DNA of 64,000 nt from Acorus gramineus (taxonomy: Eukaryota; Streptophyta; Magnoliopsida; Acorales; Acoraceae). Where the stretch lies: the NCBI GenBank assembly GCA_030737835.1, contig CM060854.1:20539356-20603355 (forward strand), read 5' to 3'. Below are positions 37,006 through 48,950 of this stretch, one piece after another (within the stretch, counting starts at the first letter, position 1; each line of letters begins with the position of its first letter). The notes under the pieces were generated by a model that did not search any database, was not told where the DNA came from, and was given only the letters and a program-made list of their open reading frames with translations. Both the position numbers and the translations under genes were made by a program.

Positions 37006-37552
37006 AAGTATACAGGTTGCTGGAGGACTACTTTTGAGAGCAGACGAGGCTGCAAAACGGAGAGTATATCAATGCTCCGCCTGAAAATCTTAATCCACTA
37101 CCAAAGGAGAAAGCTAGAATGATTACATAGTAACAGATGAAAAAACATATTGTCAACAAAGTGTTCCATGATTGGACAAAACATCTTCTATTAAAAACAA
37201 AAGTCTTAAGTCAATACTACAAAAAGAATATTGGAAGCGAATAATAAATAATACATGACACCCTTACGAAATCTCTCACAAACGCAAACTGATCAAAAAA
37301 AAATCTAACCCTCACTCGCACCACTTAAAGATGTAGCAGCTATTCCAGCGGGAAATACATATGGAAAATTGTGCATTTTGTGTACGGCCAGTGGCCCACT
37401 CTGCGGTGGGACGCTTTTGTATAGATCATATTCAGAAGTCACAATTGAGAATGAAGGGGGTGGGGGGGGAACAAACCTGGATAAGATATACCCATATAAT
37501 TTGATGTATGGAATGACTGTTGACCTAAAGAGAGCTCAACGGTTAGTGTCAC

Positions 37553-37605
37553 CTTAAGCTGGAACTGATTTGTCTTTGTGGGGTCCTATTGATCGGGAGC
37601 TAGCA
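37553..37605 (-). other. Conserved 53-nt exon-like segment, copy B (possible alternative last exon)
   Basis: The segment is bounded by TTGTATTGCAG and GTGACACT on the minus strand, and its copy A counterpart keeps both sites and the length. It could be spliced to a donor (GTAAAA) that overlaps the coatomer stop codon, which would replace the last residue context with a short alternative tail, or it could be a 3' UTR exon. Confidence 0.4.
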
Positions 37606-38170
37606 CTGCAATACAAGAAAAACAAGGTCAGCAAAATGAGAGAATGTGGAAGATGTTAATTCATAATGAGTGGCAGAGCATTAGAGAAAATGCGATGTTC
37701 ATATGATATACAGAAGCTTAAGATGAACCAAATCAGGAAAAAGTAAAGCATTAAAGATTTCTCTGCAGTTCCAAATCGTGTGGTGCGCATATTTACCAGA
37801 TTCAATAAATTAGGAGGTACAAGACATGATTTTCTGACACAGGTCATAGAAAAATGGAAGCCTGACTGCATGTACTGCATATGCGTAGCACTTAAGAGTA
37901 ATCTAGTATGAGCCGACCACATCAAATATAGATGGACCGTGTCGGGTGTGTACACACTACCCAACAACACATTCAATTTTTTAATCACATCAAGACTCTT
38001 GCATTATTTCAGTGTGGGGTCAGAGCAGATCATAATCTCTAGCACTAGCAGCAGATGCAGCAGAAGCAAGTGATATAGGTGATACTAGTAGACACAAGGT
38101 TAATTTAAAAATGAACAATTAATCATTGGAAAAAAAAACTGGTATTTCTACACTTGCTAACCAATTGCTT

Positions 38171-41100
38171 TTACGCTGACGGAGTTCCTTCATTATTCGT
38201 ACCCCACTGTTCGTCAGACTCGTTACCATTGACGAGGACGGTGCCATCCGTAGAATCATCAGCTTCGACTTCAACAGCTTCTTCATGTTCTTCTTCTTCT
38301 CCTCCTCCTCCTTGTTCTTCTCCTTCATTCTCCTCTTCCAGCTGGAATAATAACAATTTGGTTAAAATAGCAATATTCATGCTTTTGAATGTTATGTTTG
38401 CCAGGAAAGAACATTATCCACTTTCCATGTTCAGGCTTTTGAATGTTAAGGTCAGCGCACATTATCCACTTTCCATTGTTCAATGCATGTTATATGGATA
38501 CCAGAGCTTCGTAACATGATCCAGCAACCAAAATGTAGCACAGAAAATTTACTGAACATGATCGCAGTGTTTCCGCTCACAAGGTTCCAAAACTTGGCAG
38601 TAGGGATTAAAGTGATCATGATCAATTTAAATATTTAATTTCTTCCATGTCGCTCTTACTCCTAAGTTTTTTTTAAAAAAAGGAGACATGATTATTAATT
38701 TCACTAAATGTTTATATTTGTAATTTTTAAAAAATGAGCATATAAGTGCTCAAGAACTCACTTGGAACTGATTAGTATAACCCGTAATTTTTATAGTATG
38801 ATCCATAAAAAATTTCCCCGATATGACTTGAAAATATTTTTTGTTAAATGGAAGGATCAAGAAAGCTTCTTGAATACTCTACAAACACAAACCAAATAAT
38901 GGGGTTCATTATCTTTCATACCTCATGACTTAAATCTCCATTTTCAAGTGGTGTTTCCTCTTGAACCTCAGCAATCTGCATTTGTTTGAAGGCTTCCAAG
39001 AGATCAATGTTGGCATTACCAGCAAAATTTAAGTATTCTTTTGCTGGAGGGTAGATGCCCCTGTTTCACAAATGAATCAATTAGAAATTTAATTTTGAAT
39101 AAACATTTCAAAGATTCAGTAACAACATCATCAAAATATAAATAAAAAACAGGAAAGAGGCCAACACTGGCACTGAAGAATAAATACAATAGACTGAGTA
39201 CTGCAATACAACTTGGCGTAGGCAAATGAACTTTTTAAATGCTAATGTATGAAAGTGAGGGAACAACTTTCTAAGGATTTCAATAATGAAATAGTCAGCT
39301 AAATAATGACTACTATTACAGAATGCTCCATTTGAAAATAAGATTTAGTATAGTCTTTCAATAACACATGATGCTCTATACAATATATAGGTAGGACCAT
39401 ACACAAAACTGACCCAATATTGAGTAATCATAACATTTTATCATTTCTGATTCATTACTCAAGCTGTTTCCTGTCAGCTGTAAGAGTGGTCTTCTCAGGT
39501 ATAGAAAAATTCAAGAGAGGATTTTACAAATAAGCAAAGTAATGACAGTCTACTTCAAACTGACTCTTATATAGAAATCTCATAGATATTCTGCCATCAC
39601 TTTACTTTCAAGAGGACATTATGTGGTCAAAATATTAAATTTATAATATTAATCTCAGTGCTCAGGATTCATGAAGTACAACATTACTACATTTCACTCA
39701 TATTATAAAACAATAAGATATATGATGCTTATCTGTTTGAGGTTTTGCAAATAAAAGCAAATGGTTTAACCATTTAAATAATCTTATAGAAGAAAAACTG
39801 GAAATATCTCTTTTCTTAATGGCTAACTAGAAATGGAGAAAGAGAATGAAGAAAAAATAAAGATAAATTCAGATAAACAAATATGTTATTTACCTTTTAT
39901 CTGCAAGACTAGATTCAATCTCAAGAGCTACTTGCCAGTCCTCAAACAAATTAGGGTATTCTTCAGGATCTGCTAAAGATTCCGCAGCTTTCGGATTGAC
40001 CTTTAAAAAAAGAAGCCATATATCTCTCTCATCTCAAATAACATCAAACTGTCTTTCTTCTCATTTCATGTTAAGTAACAAAAACAGGGAATAAAATATA
40101 GTGCAAGCTAAGAATAAGAAAATAACATGTATGGAGAAACTAGAAGAAAATTATATTCGCTCCAAAATGAAAATAGGTGTCCTGGAGAGCGTTGAATATG
40201 TATGTGGGTGCTGTTTTGTAATTCCTTTTTTTTGTGTTTTTGTTGGAGTGATTTTTTTTTATGTTTGATTGTGTGCGCGTGGGCATGTGATAGTGCAGTT
40301 TTTTTTATTCAATATGATTTTTTTTTGTTGGAGGTGTTGGATTATACCTTGTTGAGATCTTTTCTCCAAATAGCTACAATCTCAGAGACTTTGCTCGGAA
40401 GATATGACCGTGCCATCAAAGCAGCCTCAGGTATCCGGTTGCTGCAATTTATGGTGCATAATATGATTTGTTAACAACCGGAAAAAGTTCTACAATTCCC
40501 AATGAAAAATTCTGCACAACACAAAGAAGAATCTCAACTACCTATCCACCAAAAGCTGAAGGCACTCCTCTAGTTTGCCTAGCATGAATAGACAAAGGAA
40601 AGCCACATTGTTTTTGCCTTGCTCTTTGGCAAGAGATGCAAGTTTGGATATCCCCTCAGCATTTCCAAGAGCCGAGTACAGAAGCAACAAACCACTCAAA
40701 TCCATCGCATGTGATAAACACTCTTCCGCCATTTCCAACTGCAGACCCAAATTTAAGATGACTAAGATTAATATTAATATAGAAAAATGCAGTTGCTTGG
40801 CTATTCCATCAGAAAAACATGCAAATGGAAATACTACGAAACTTGATGATATTTTTATGCAAAATTTTCAAATGTAAGATTTTCCAATAACAAATGAATA
40901 CATTTCCAGCAGACATGGCCAGTTCTCCCAACTGCTTCCATTTTGATTCGCTTTGAACTTCAACAGCAATATCCTGCAAGAAAAAGATGCATTTTCAAAT
41001 GACGGGAAAAAAATCTTCTTCACAGGCCAAAAGTCAAGCTGCAGAAGCATTTAGTAAGCAGAAACATACCATTGCAACTTCTAGTCTTCCAAGCTGTATG

Positions 41101-44100
41101 GCTAGGTCAAATTTATAATTAGGATCTGTGGCTACTTCCAACGCATCTTCCACCATGCCCCGGGATTCTAAGAAACGAGCCACGCTGGAAAAATAATACA
41201 AAAACACTTAATAACAGAAACAAAATTTAAATATTCAGAAAATCAGGGATTTGCATTAAAGCAGCTACCAGAAGAATCCAGCAGTCATAAATACTTAAGT
41301 AGAGAGACAGAATAATGGAAGAGGATTAAAATAGAAATGATTAACAATTTTCTCCACTAAAAAACAATATCAACAAAATTTAGTTTCACACATCCACTCA
41401 AAGAAGAGAGTTATAATATCTTTAAAAAAATCCATCTATGAACTTCAGACCCACTGGGAAGTCAACTTTAATTGAATCAGATAATTAGCCTTCACCACCC
41501 ATTCATAGTTGAGCAGTTCACTTCCAATGATATGAATTTTTCTGGAAAGCAAATCATCTTATTCAATTAAAATTTCCATATTAATTGTGTAGCAGAGGAG
41601 AACAAGATTCATTAAATTTATCTATTCAACAACAAAAGATTCAGATGGAGCTTTTTCATATACTAACAATTTCTATTTGCACAATATAACTGTTTTCATG
41701 TATCAACCAACCAAAGCATTAGCGTACCACTAAACTACATCTAAATAGACAAAAATGCTATCTGAATATTTAAAAAGTTGTTTCATTCTAGAAATTCTGC
41801 ACATTTTCAATACCAAACAAAACTATTTTTATAAATTCACAAAAGATCATGTCTTGATTTGTCTGTCTATATCCAATCTTGTCTAAAAATTGGTTCATCT
41901 ACTAACAACAAAACAAAACAAAAAACATTTTCAATCCAAGCATATCATTAAAATTTCAGACTGCATGTATACCTGTAACTACTGGTACCCATATTCATGG
42001 TGACAAGTTAAAGAAATAATGTACAACATTAAAAGGATGATTCCATTACATATAGAATAGATGTTAATAAACAATAATATTCAAAAGTATATACAGTCAG
42101 GAATCAGTTGCTGTAACACTGGCCTAGTCGATCATATGATATGAGTCTGTATCTGTTAACATTTTTCAAACTTAAAATTAATGGTTTTCATCATACTAAA
42201 GGACGACCAATTTTCTAGCATTAAAATAATTCATGATACCTATTGTACTGTTCTTTCGGGATCGATGGCAAAATTTCATTTGCCTGGTCCAGATCTCCAC
42301 GCATCACACAAGTTTTATAATTGATCAGGCTCAAAAGCAATGTGTATCCCATAACACTGCAAACAGAAAAAATCATCAGCTAAAAAAGCCAACAGCAAAC
42401 ATGCCAGCAGGACTGCAAAGAAGCTCCCAGACAACACATACTTAAACTCCTTGTCAATAAGATACACTCGACTTTGACTCGCAAGATAGCCTAATAAGTA
42501 CATAGGGCGGTCCAAATGAAACATGGTAGTCACCTGTAAGTGGCAGAAACACATAAGATAGCCATCAATGAAATATTACCATTTCAAAGTAACAAACCAC
42601 GAGATAGAAAGTACCTCTCCGCCAACACAGTAATTAAGCCGCCATGATGAGTTGTTATAAATAAAACAGTCCCCAACCCATAATCCAGTTCTCACGCGCT
42701 CGTTAGTTTCATGGAGAAGCTCAAAAGCATCCTGAACACCTTCCTCATCCAAAGGCCTACCACTATCTATATAAGATGATACTGCGTCTTTCTGCCAGAG
42801 AAGTATTACTATCAAATGATATAAATGCAAATAAAACAAACATTCAACATCCAGCTAATAGCCTAATACACTTATATAACGTAGATAATTGTAAGAAAAT
42901 CAACATAAATTACCATTATCAGTCATACTAAAAACAAACTTACATTGTACTTTAAGATGTAGAATGTTGTATCACTAGCAACTGCCACCAGATCACCACT
43001 GTCAGCCCAATAAAGATTCTGGAGAAAGAAGAAAAGGTTTGCCATGGATGACACTAAGCTCAATAAAGAAAAAGGACATCAGTAATGTTGAAGAATCACA
43101 GAATTTACTCACTTTCACAGAAACATCAATTCGGCGAATCAACCGACACTCTGCCCAATCATAGAAGCAAATGAAGTCATTTGAACACATTGCCAGTAAA
43201 GTACCCCCAAAAATGCGCTCAGCAGAAAAGGTTGGTCGAATGGTTTTCTTTTCCTGAAAGAGACCACATATATCTATATACAATTTAGCAACTGTCATGT
43301 GTACGCACACACACTGAGGGACCGAGAGACCAGCATTAATGCTGACTTATCAATAATTGTGCCCAAGCAACGATCCCCACAAAGGTTTTTCTCTTTGTCT
43401 CAATTTACACATGAGATGGAAATTGAAGTGGAGATGACATGGAAAATAAGCTACCTAACCATTCACTTTACAGTATGGTCTGAGGATAGTATTTTACTTA
43501 TGAGCATATCATCAAGTATCAACTGATACATATCCAGAACCTATTTAACACTGATATACATATATACATAAATATTGCTAGGTGTCTCTATCGGCAATTA
43601 ACAAGTCGATACATAAGTGTATCAGCCTATACTTATACCATATCAGTCAAAACAATTGGTAAAGGTAAGTTTGGTTTGAAAGAGGGTGTGTGGGCTGCAA
43701 AGGGGAAGATCATTTTTATTTGGAAAAATGAGAAGAAAAAAAATGTTGAAATGGTGGCTGCACATTTTGGGTAATGTCTATAATCTATACATGTTAACAT
43801 ATAAGAAATATAGAAGATAGTTTCCCTTTTTCTATTTTTTTCATAAATTTTCTTCTCCAATTTTTAAGGAAGATATGGAAAACTACATGACTTGTCTGTT
43901 ACCTATCAGCTGATTTAGGCAATATAATGGATATTTTTCATTAACTGACTGATACCAATATCAACACCAAGATTGTGTACATACCTTCAATCATCTGAGG
44001 GAAAAGTTCAATTCTAACAAGCAAATGTTTTAGAATCATAATTTAAGTAAAAGAAATACTTAATGGAAAATATTTTTTTTTCATTTTTCATTTTCTTTTT

Positions 44101-47100
44101 TCCTTTTCATGATGTACGAAGATCCCTCGTCTCCTTTTTTCCGGGGTTTCTTGAAATAAGATTCTCCTAAATCATTTTCAAAAAAAAAAAAAAAGGAACA
44201 TAATAGATTCAAGACATTTCATGACTACTAAAACAGAGAGCTATCATCATACAAGAGCACAAGGAAATAGAAAAGAAGTTATTCAGTGAATGACTGAAGC
44301 AACAAAAATTATTATCAGAAACAGAAGGAAGAAACATGCCTGGAATGTTTTGCTGAATATCTTTATCCTTGATGTACTCTCTTTAACTGCATACTCTCCA
44401 TCAGATGACCAAACAAATTCAAGAGCTGAACCAAAGGACCTATTTCTCCATGCCAAAGCAGTATATATGATATATTCTCCATCCCCGCAGACAACAACAA
44501 ACCTTCCATTGGGATTATGCTTTAGGCTCTGAAACATGAACGACCACCAAATTATAATACACTATCAAGTCAACATTTATAGCTCCGGAATAAACTCACA
44601 GAACGAAAAACAACACCATCAATGTTTTAAAATAAAGAAGTTATATTTGCTATTTTATGAATTACAACTTCACATTCAATGGTGTAGGGGAAACAAAAGA
44701 TAAATAAAGAAGTTTGCATTTTGCAATGATCAATGGAAAAAATGTTACCTGTGGGTAAAGATCACAGCTTCCCAACTCCTTCACAGCCAACGGCAGCCTT
44801 TCTCCATCTGTAACCTGACATGCCAAGTAAATGCCAAATTTTATAACGTCAACTTTGGTATGACGTACCATTAGGTTCAAGTGGCACGCCCATATAATGA
44901 AATGTGGATTATTGCACACAAGGCCGAACCTCAAAATCTGCTCCCACGGCCCTGATGTTGACAGTTTGAATTTCATTATGCTTGGCCCATATGATTTTCC
45001 CACTGCTGTCCATACTCGCAACTGGTTCTTCCCGACCAATTTTAATCATAATGGTCCCTTCATCATATCCTATGACAACTCTGCACAATAGTCAAACCGC
45101 TAGTGTATCTAAGCAACTTGCTAAGTCTAAGAGTAGTGCTATTTGTTTTGTAACCACTAATCTAAAATGTACAATAAAAATGCAATATCAAAATAAAGTA
45201 GATAAAAAGCATATTAGGTGAATGAAGCAATCATTAGAAATCACCCTTTTTACAACAAACAAGATCTGATGGAATTCAGGATATAAGTTTGGATTTCTAA
45301 AATTTAGAAAAGGGCCATAATGTATGATCCACCTTAAATTAATTCACGTTGAATAAGTCCAATATACTCACCGTCGTGAACCTTTCATATATCCAACAGC
45401 CCATACTCTTTCAAGACCATAGTTTAGTGTGTTCTCCAGCCTGCAATGATTGAAACAGAATTAATTATAGTTCAATAAGATGTTTCATAAGCTAAATATG
45501 GAGGCAAAGTGCCATTCATCTACAAAGTATCAGCACCTTCATGTACATGACCATGATTACTACTCTTCCTTGTTTCAGAGGCTAGTGCTGAACCATTAAA
45601 TAAACCTATGAAACCTATGATCCAAGTCTACACTTTGCAGAGTTCTCAGTTCCAATGCAACAATGTTAATAAAAGTTGCATCATATGATACACTTTTTAT
45701 TTTTCATCTCATGTCATGTCATCCATAGCAGTTCCAACACTAGATAAAAGCGTCACATCACATGATACAGTATATCTATCATGTCAAATTGGTGGCTAAC
45801 AATTTTGTACAGGCTAAGCCATCGCTTAGATACAGCAGATCCAGACCTCATGGGAAACTGAACCGACAAACCAACTCTGAACCATCAAGGGAAATGTTAT
45901 AGGTCTATGAATATAACAAACACAAACACATGTCACAGTCATTCATATGACAAAAGAAATAATGAAATACAGATCCTGATTCAGTTATACTAAAAATTAG
46001 TCACAAAAAAAATATCATTTGTAGAGATAATTTGTTGCATACTCATGAAGCACCGCAACCACTTAAGGAGATGTCATGAATGAAGTCACAAAACTTACCT
46101 ATAAGTGGTTGAATGCCATATGCGTACAGTTCCATCTTCAGAACCTGTAATTATTATCGGAAGTTCAGGATGGAAACAAACTGCAGAAACATTATGTGTA
46201 TGTCCGTCCAGTGTCTGAACACAGCTCTTGGTTTGGTAATCCCAGACCTACTTTCAAGAAATGTATTAGTAGGAAATATAATATAAGAATGACAGAAATA
46301 CTCACTCAACACTGAAGAAAAAAAGGGCAACTAACCTTAGCTGTGTGATCATCAGAACCAGTAATTAAATATGGTCTATCACCGCCAGTAAAGTAATCAA
46401 CACAGTTGACCCCTTTCAAATGGGCATCTAATGTGAAATTTGGGTCAGGAGAACCAAGATTCCAGATCTGAAAGTTTTCAAATTTTGAAGAACATCATTT
46501 TTAAATCACCAGGTCCATCAAAAAACATATATGTCATAATTAAATCAGATCGTTCAGTCAAGAAGGAAAAAGCTAAACAGAAAAGAAGCTACAAAAACAC
46601 ACACCTTAATTGTGCGATCAAGGGAGGCACTTGCAAAAGTATTAGTATCTTTTGGATTAAATGTCACTTGCATCACATAATGAGAATGCCCCTCAAAGAT
46701 TTGAGTGCACATCCAACCTTTCTCCCAGTCCCAGAGCTTTATCAACATGTCATCAGATGACGACAACACATATGGAAGAGTCGGGTGTACAGCCACACAC
46801 CGGATGTAATCTGTGTGCGCCTCAAACACTTTCACCTTATCCATTGTATTATAATTGTAAACACGGATGAACATATCATCTGCTCCAGCTACAACCCACT
46901 GTTTCCGAGCTATAAATTTTGCTGATCGCACTGCAGATTTCACATACAGAAGGTAAGATAAGCATCAACTAATGCAAAGAATAATTTCTCAAAAAAAAAA
47001 AAAGCACTAATGCAAAGAATATGAGTTTACTTTAAGATGTTTTACCTGGTAATTCAGTGACCTCAAAAGATTTCACCATTGTCTGGACAACATAAATACA

Positions 47101-48739
47101 GATGAATTAGTTTAATAAAAAACATATCACAACCACACATATAGGATACTCCAAAAAAAGTAGAAAAAACATATAGTGTCCTCGACAATAATGAATGCTT
47201 TACTTATGTAAGTAACATTGTTATATTAACATTTCTTTTATTTAAGCCAGACATATCACCAAATAAAATTTTCCCATATTGACAATCAGGTTCCAAATAT
47301 TCATTTGGGTTTCCATAGCCGTACTCAATATTCCTGTATCCAATAAAGGATCCTTCACTTTGGTACAAATTTTCCATGTACTCAATGCTTCTCATATCTG
47401 ATCCCTGTACCCGCATCCAGGTACCATTGGTAACATGTGTTGTTCTAAACAAATAACTGTGCAGATTTTGTATCAGGATACAAGTACAGCTCGATGTACG
47501 AATCCTCATATCCATGGGTCAGCATGTTTGACCTAAGTTGTATGAAGCATTTAAAAGTCAATAAAGGAATTAGTTAGAGAGGCTTATTATGGAATTTCAC
47601 ATAAAGCAGGATCAAGGTCAACTGATAGGAGTTAAAAACTGGGAGACCCTATAACTAAGATTCTAATAGCCATTTATGTTCAGTCCACTTAAAAATCTAC
47701 CCCACATTATATAGTTAGAAAAAATCCACCCGCTGTTTGGTGTTTCTTTTTCAATGGTGAACGTAGTCACCATGGTATAAAGAAGACCAGTCATCATACT
47801 AACAAAAATTAAGGTACTCCTTGCACGTCTAATAGCATCAGATGAAATTAAGATTTAAGATGGAGCCATTAGACTTCAGAAAGGGTTGGCTTCTGATTCA
47901 GGGGGAAAAAAGACTCACAGTGAAAAACAAGCAAGACGGACAAGTGAATCTGGGAAAACCAAACACTCAGAGGAGAGAAGAAATTTCAGGAGTGGAAGTC
48001 TCTCTGCTATATAGAAGCCTTCTCTCTGCTATATAGTATAACCGAAGCATTCAAGATCACGGATTTTAATAAGAAGGCAATATACATCATTTCAATTTTA
48101 GCTTCAATGTAATGTTTAACTCAACTTAAGAAAAGAATATCTTACACACAACACCGCAGTCATATAGAACTAATAATATCTAGAAGATCTCAAATTCCTC
48201 ACCTGTGACTGATAATTCCAAATCCAGACACTTCCGGAGTAGAGACTCGACAAAATCCTGAAATAAACCCGACACATGATCAAAACCCAAACAAACATCA
48301 ACACAGTTCACAACAAACAAAAAACAACCCGACGAATCTCAAAATTCTCTGAATCTAAACTCCCTGAATTCCAGCAATTCTTACCATGGCTCGGTTGGGT
48401 GCAGATCCACCGACTTCACCCTCTCCGACCTCTGCGCGAGCTTCCTCTGATCCAAACAAACAGCATCGACCGACGCAAATCAACAACCGTAGCAAAAACT
48501 AACAAAAATCTGGAAATCACGTTATCAGAAGGTCAAGAAGGCGATACCTTTATTTCGAGTCTGAGAGGCTGTCATCATCAACACGAACAACACAAACAAA
48601 CAAACAAACAAACACTCATCAGTCCTGATTTCCACAATTCGATCCCAAACACCGACGAAGGATCCGATTTCGGAGAAACCGGATCGGAATTTCGCCAGAT
48701 CTGGTAAGCCTGGGGGTTGCGAAAGACAAATCGTACCAT
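38171..48739 (-). CDS. COPB2: Coatomer subunit beta-prime (COPI coat), 24 coding exons
   Basis: Joining the exons gives an intact frame of 918 residues, the family's usual length. Exons: 48737-48739, 48548-48568, 48385-48446, 48203-48257, 47046-47082, 46605-46930, 46336-46467, 46099-46247, 45372-45440, 44930-45080, 44749-44814, 44340-44528, 43113-43253, 42944-43018, 42615-42791, 42442-42533, 42240-42356, 41070-41184, 40902-40973, 40542-40738, 40348-40441, 39894-40000, 38922-39060, 38171-38341. WD40 blades are evident ([51 protein letters not shown]), then a second propeller, a helical solenoid and an acidic tail ending NNEGTPSA. Beta-prime is part of the COPI cage, binds dilysine cargo signals and returns proteins from Golgi to ER. 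The ATG is the end of exon 1, exon 2 is only 21 nt, and intron 12 uses a GC donor. Confidence 0.95.
47083..48202 (-). other. Coatomer intron 4 (1.1 kb)
   Basis: This intron is larger than its neighbours. A minus-strand open frame of 103 codons at 47204-47515 has no resemblance that I recognise and no splice signals that would add it to the gene, so I treat it as intronic. A short tandem repeat of CTCTCTGCTATATAG occurs near 48001-48036. Confidence 0.5.
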
Positions 48740-48950
48740 TTTGGGCTTCGCGGATGAGAGTTCGAACTGGCGATGGGAGAGGCAGAGGCGGATCGCGACA
48801 GAGCGAGAGAGAAAGAGAGATGTCCCTAGAAAATTAGGGTTGGATCAGAAGAGACGAAGAAGAAACAAAAGATCTTCGATGGATCTGTTCGTTAGAGATA
48901 CTTCGCAGCGAAGAGAGAGAGAGAGAGAGAGGTTTCTGTGACTCGGATCG
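48740..48950 (-). promoter_or_regulatory. Coatomer 5' leader and promoter-proximal region
   Basis: Reading on the minus strand, a CT-repeat (48913-48932 as GA on the plus strand) and further CT/TTC-rich sequence precede the ATG. Pyrimidine-rich leaders are usual for plant housekeeping genes. The T- and A-rich sequence beyond 48960 likely marks the end of the promoter core. No TATA box was placed with confidence. Confidence 0.5.

Larger units (their letters stand above)
34320..41331 (-). repeat. Inverted segmental duplication, copy B (contains the intact coatomer 3' half)
   Basis: This is the counterpart of 6815-11850 in opposite orientation. It includes the 3' seven exons of the intact coatomer beta-prime gene and its downstream flank. 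Relative to copy A it contains the MITE at 34395-34902 and about 1.4 kb between roughly 35700 and 37085, which includes a LINE fragment. Because the intact gene continues beyond 41331, copy B is presumably the source and copy A the derivative. Confidence 0.88.

Noticed and set aside
47204..47515. 103-codon minus-strand frame in coatomer intron 4
   Set aside because: No start context, splice links or family resemblance; intron 4 is well defined by the flanking exons.
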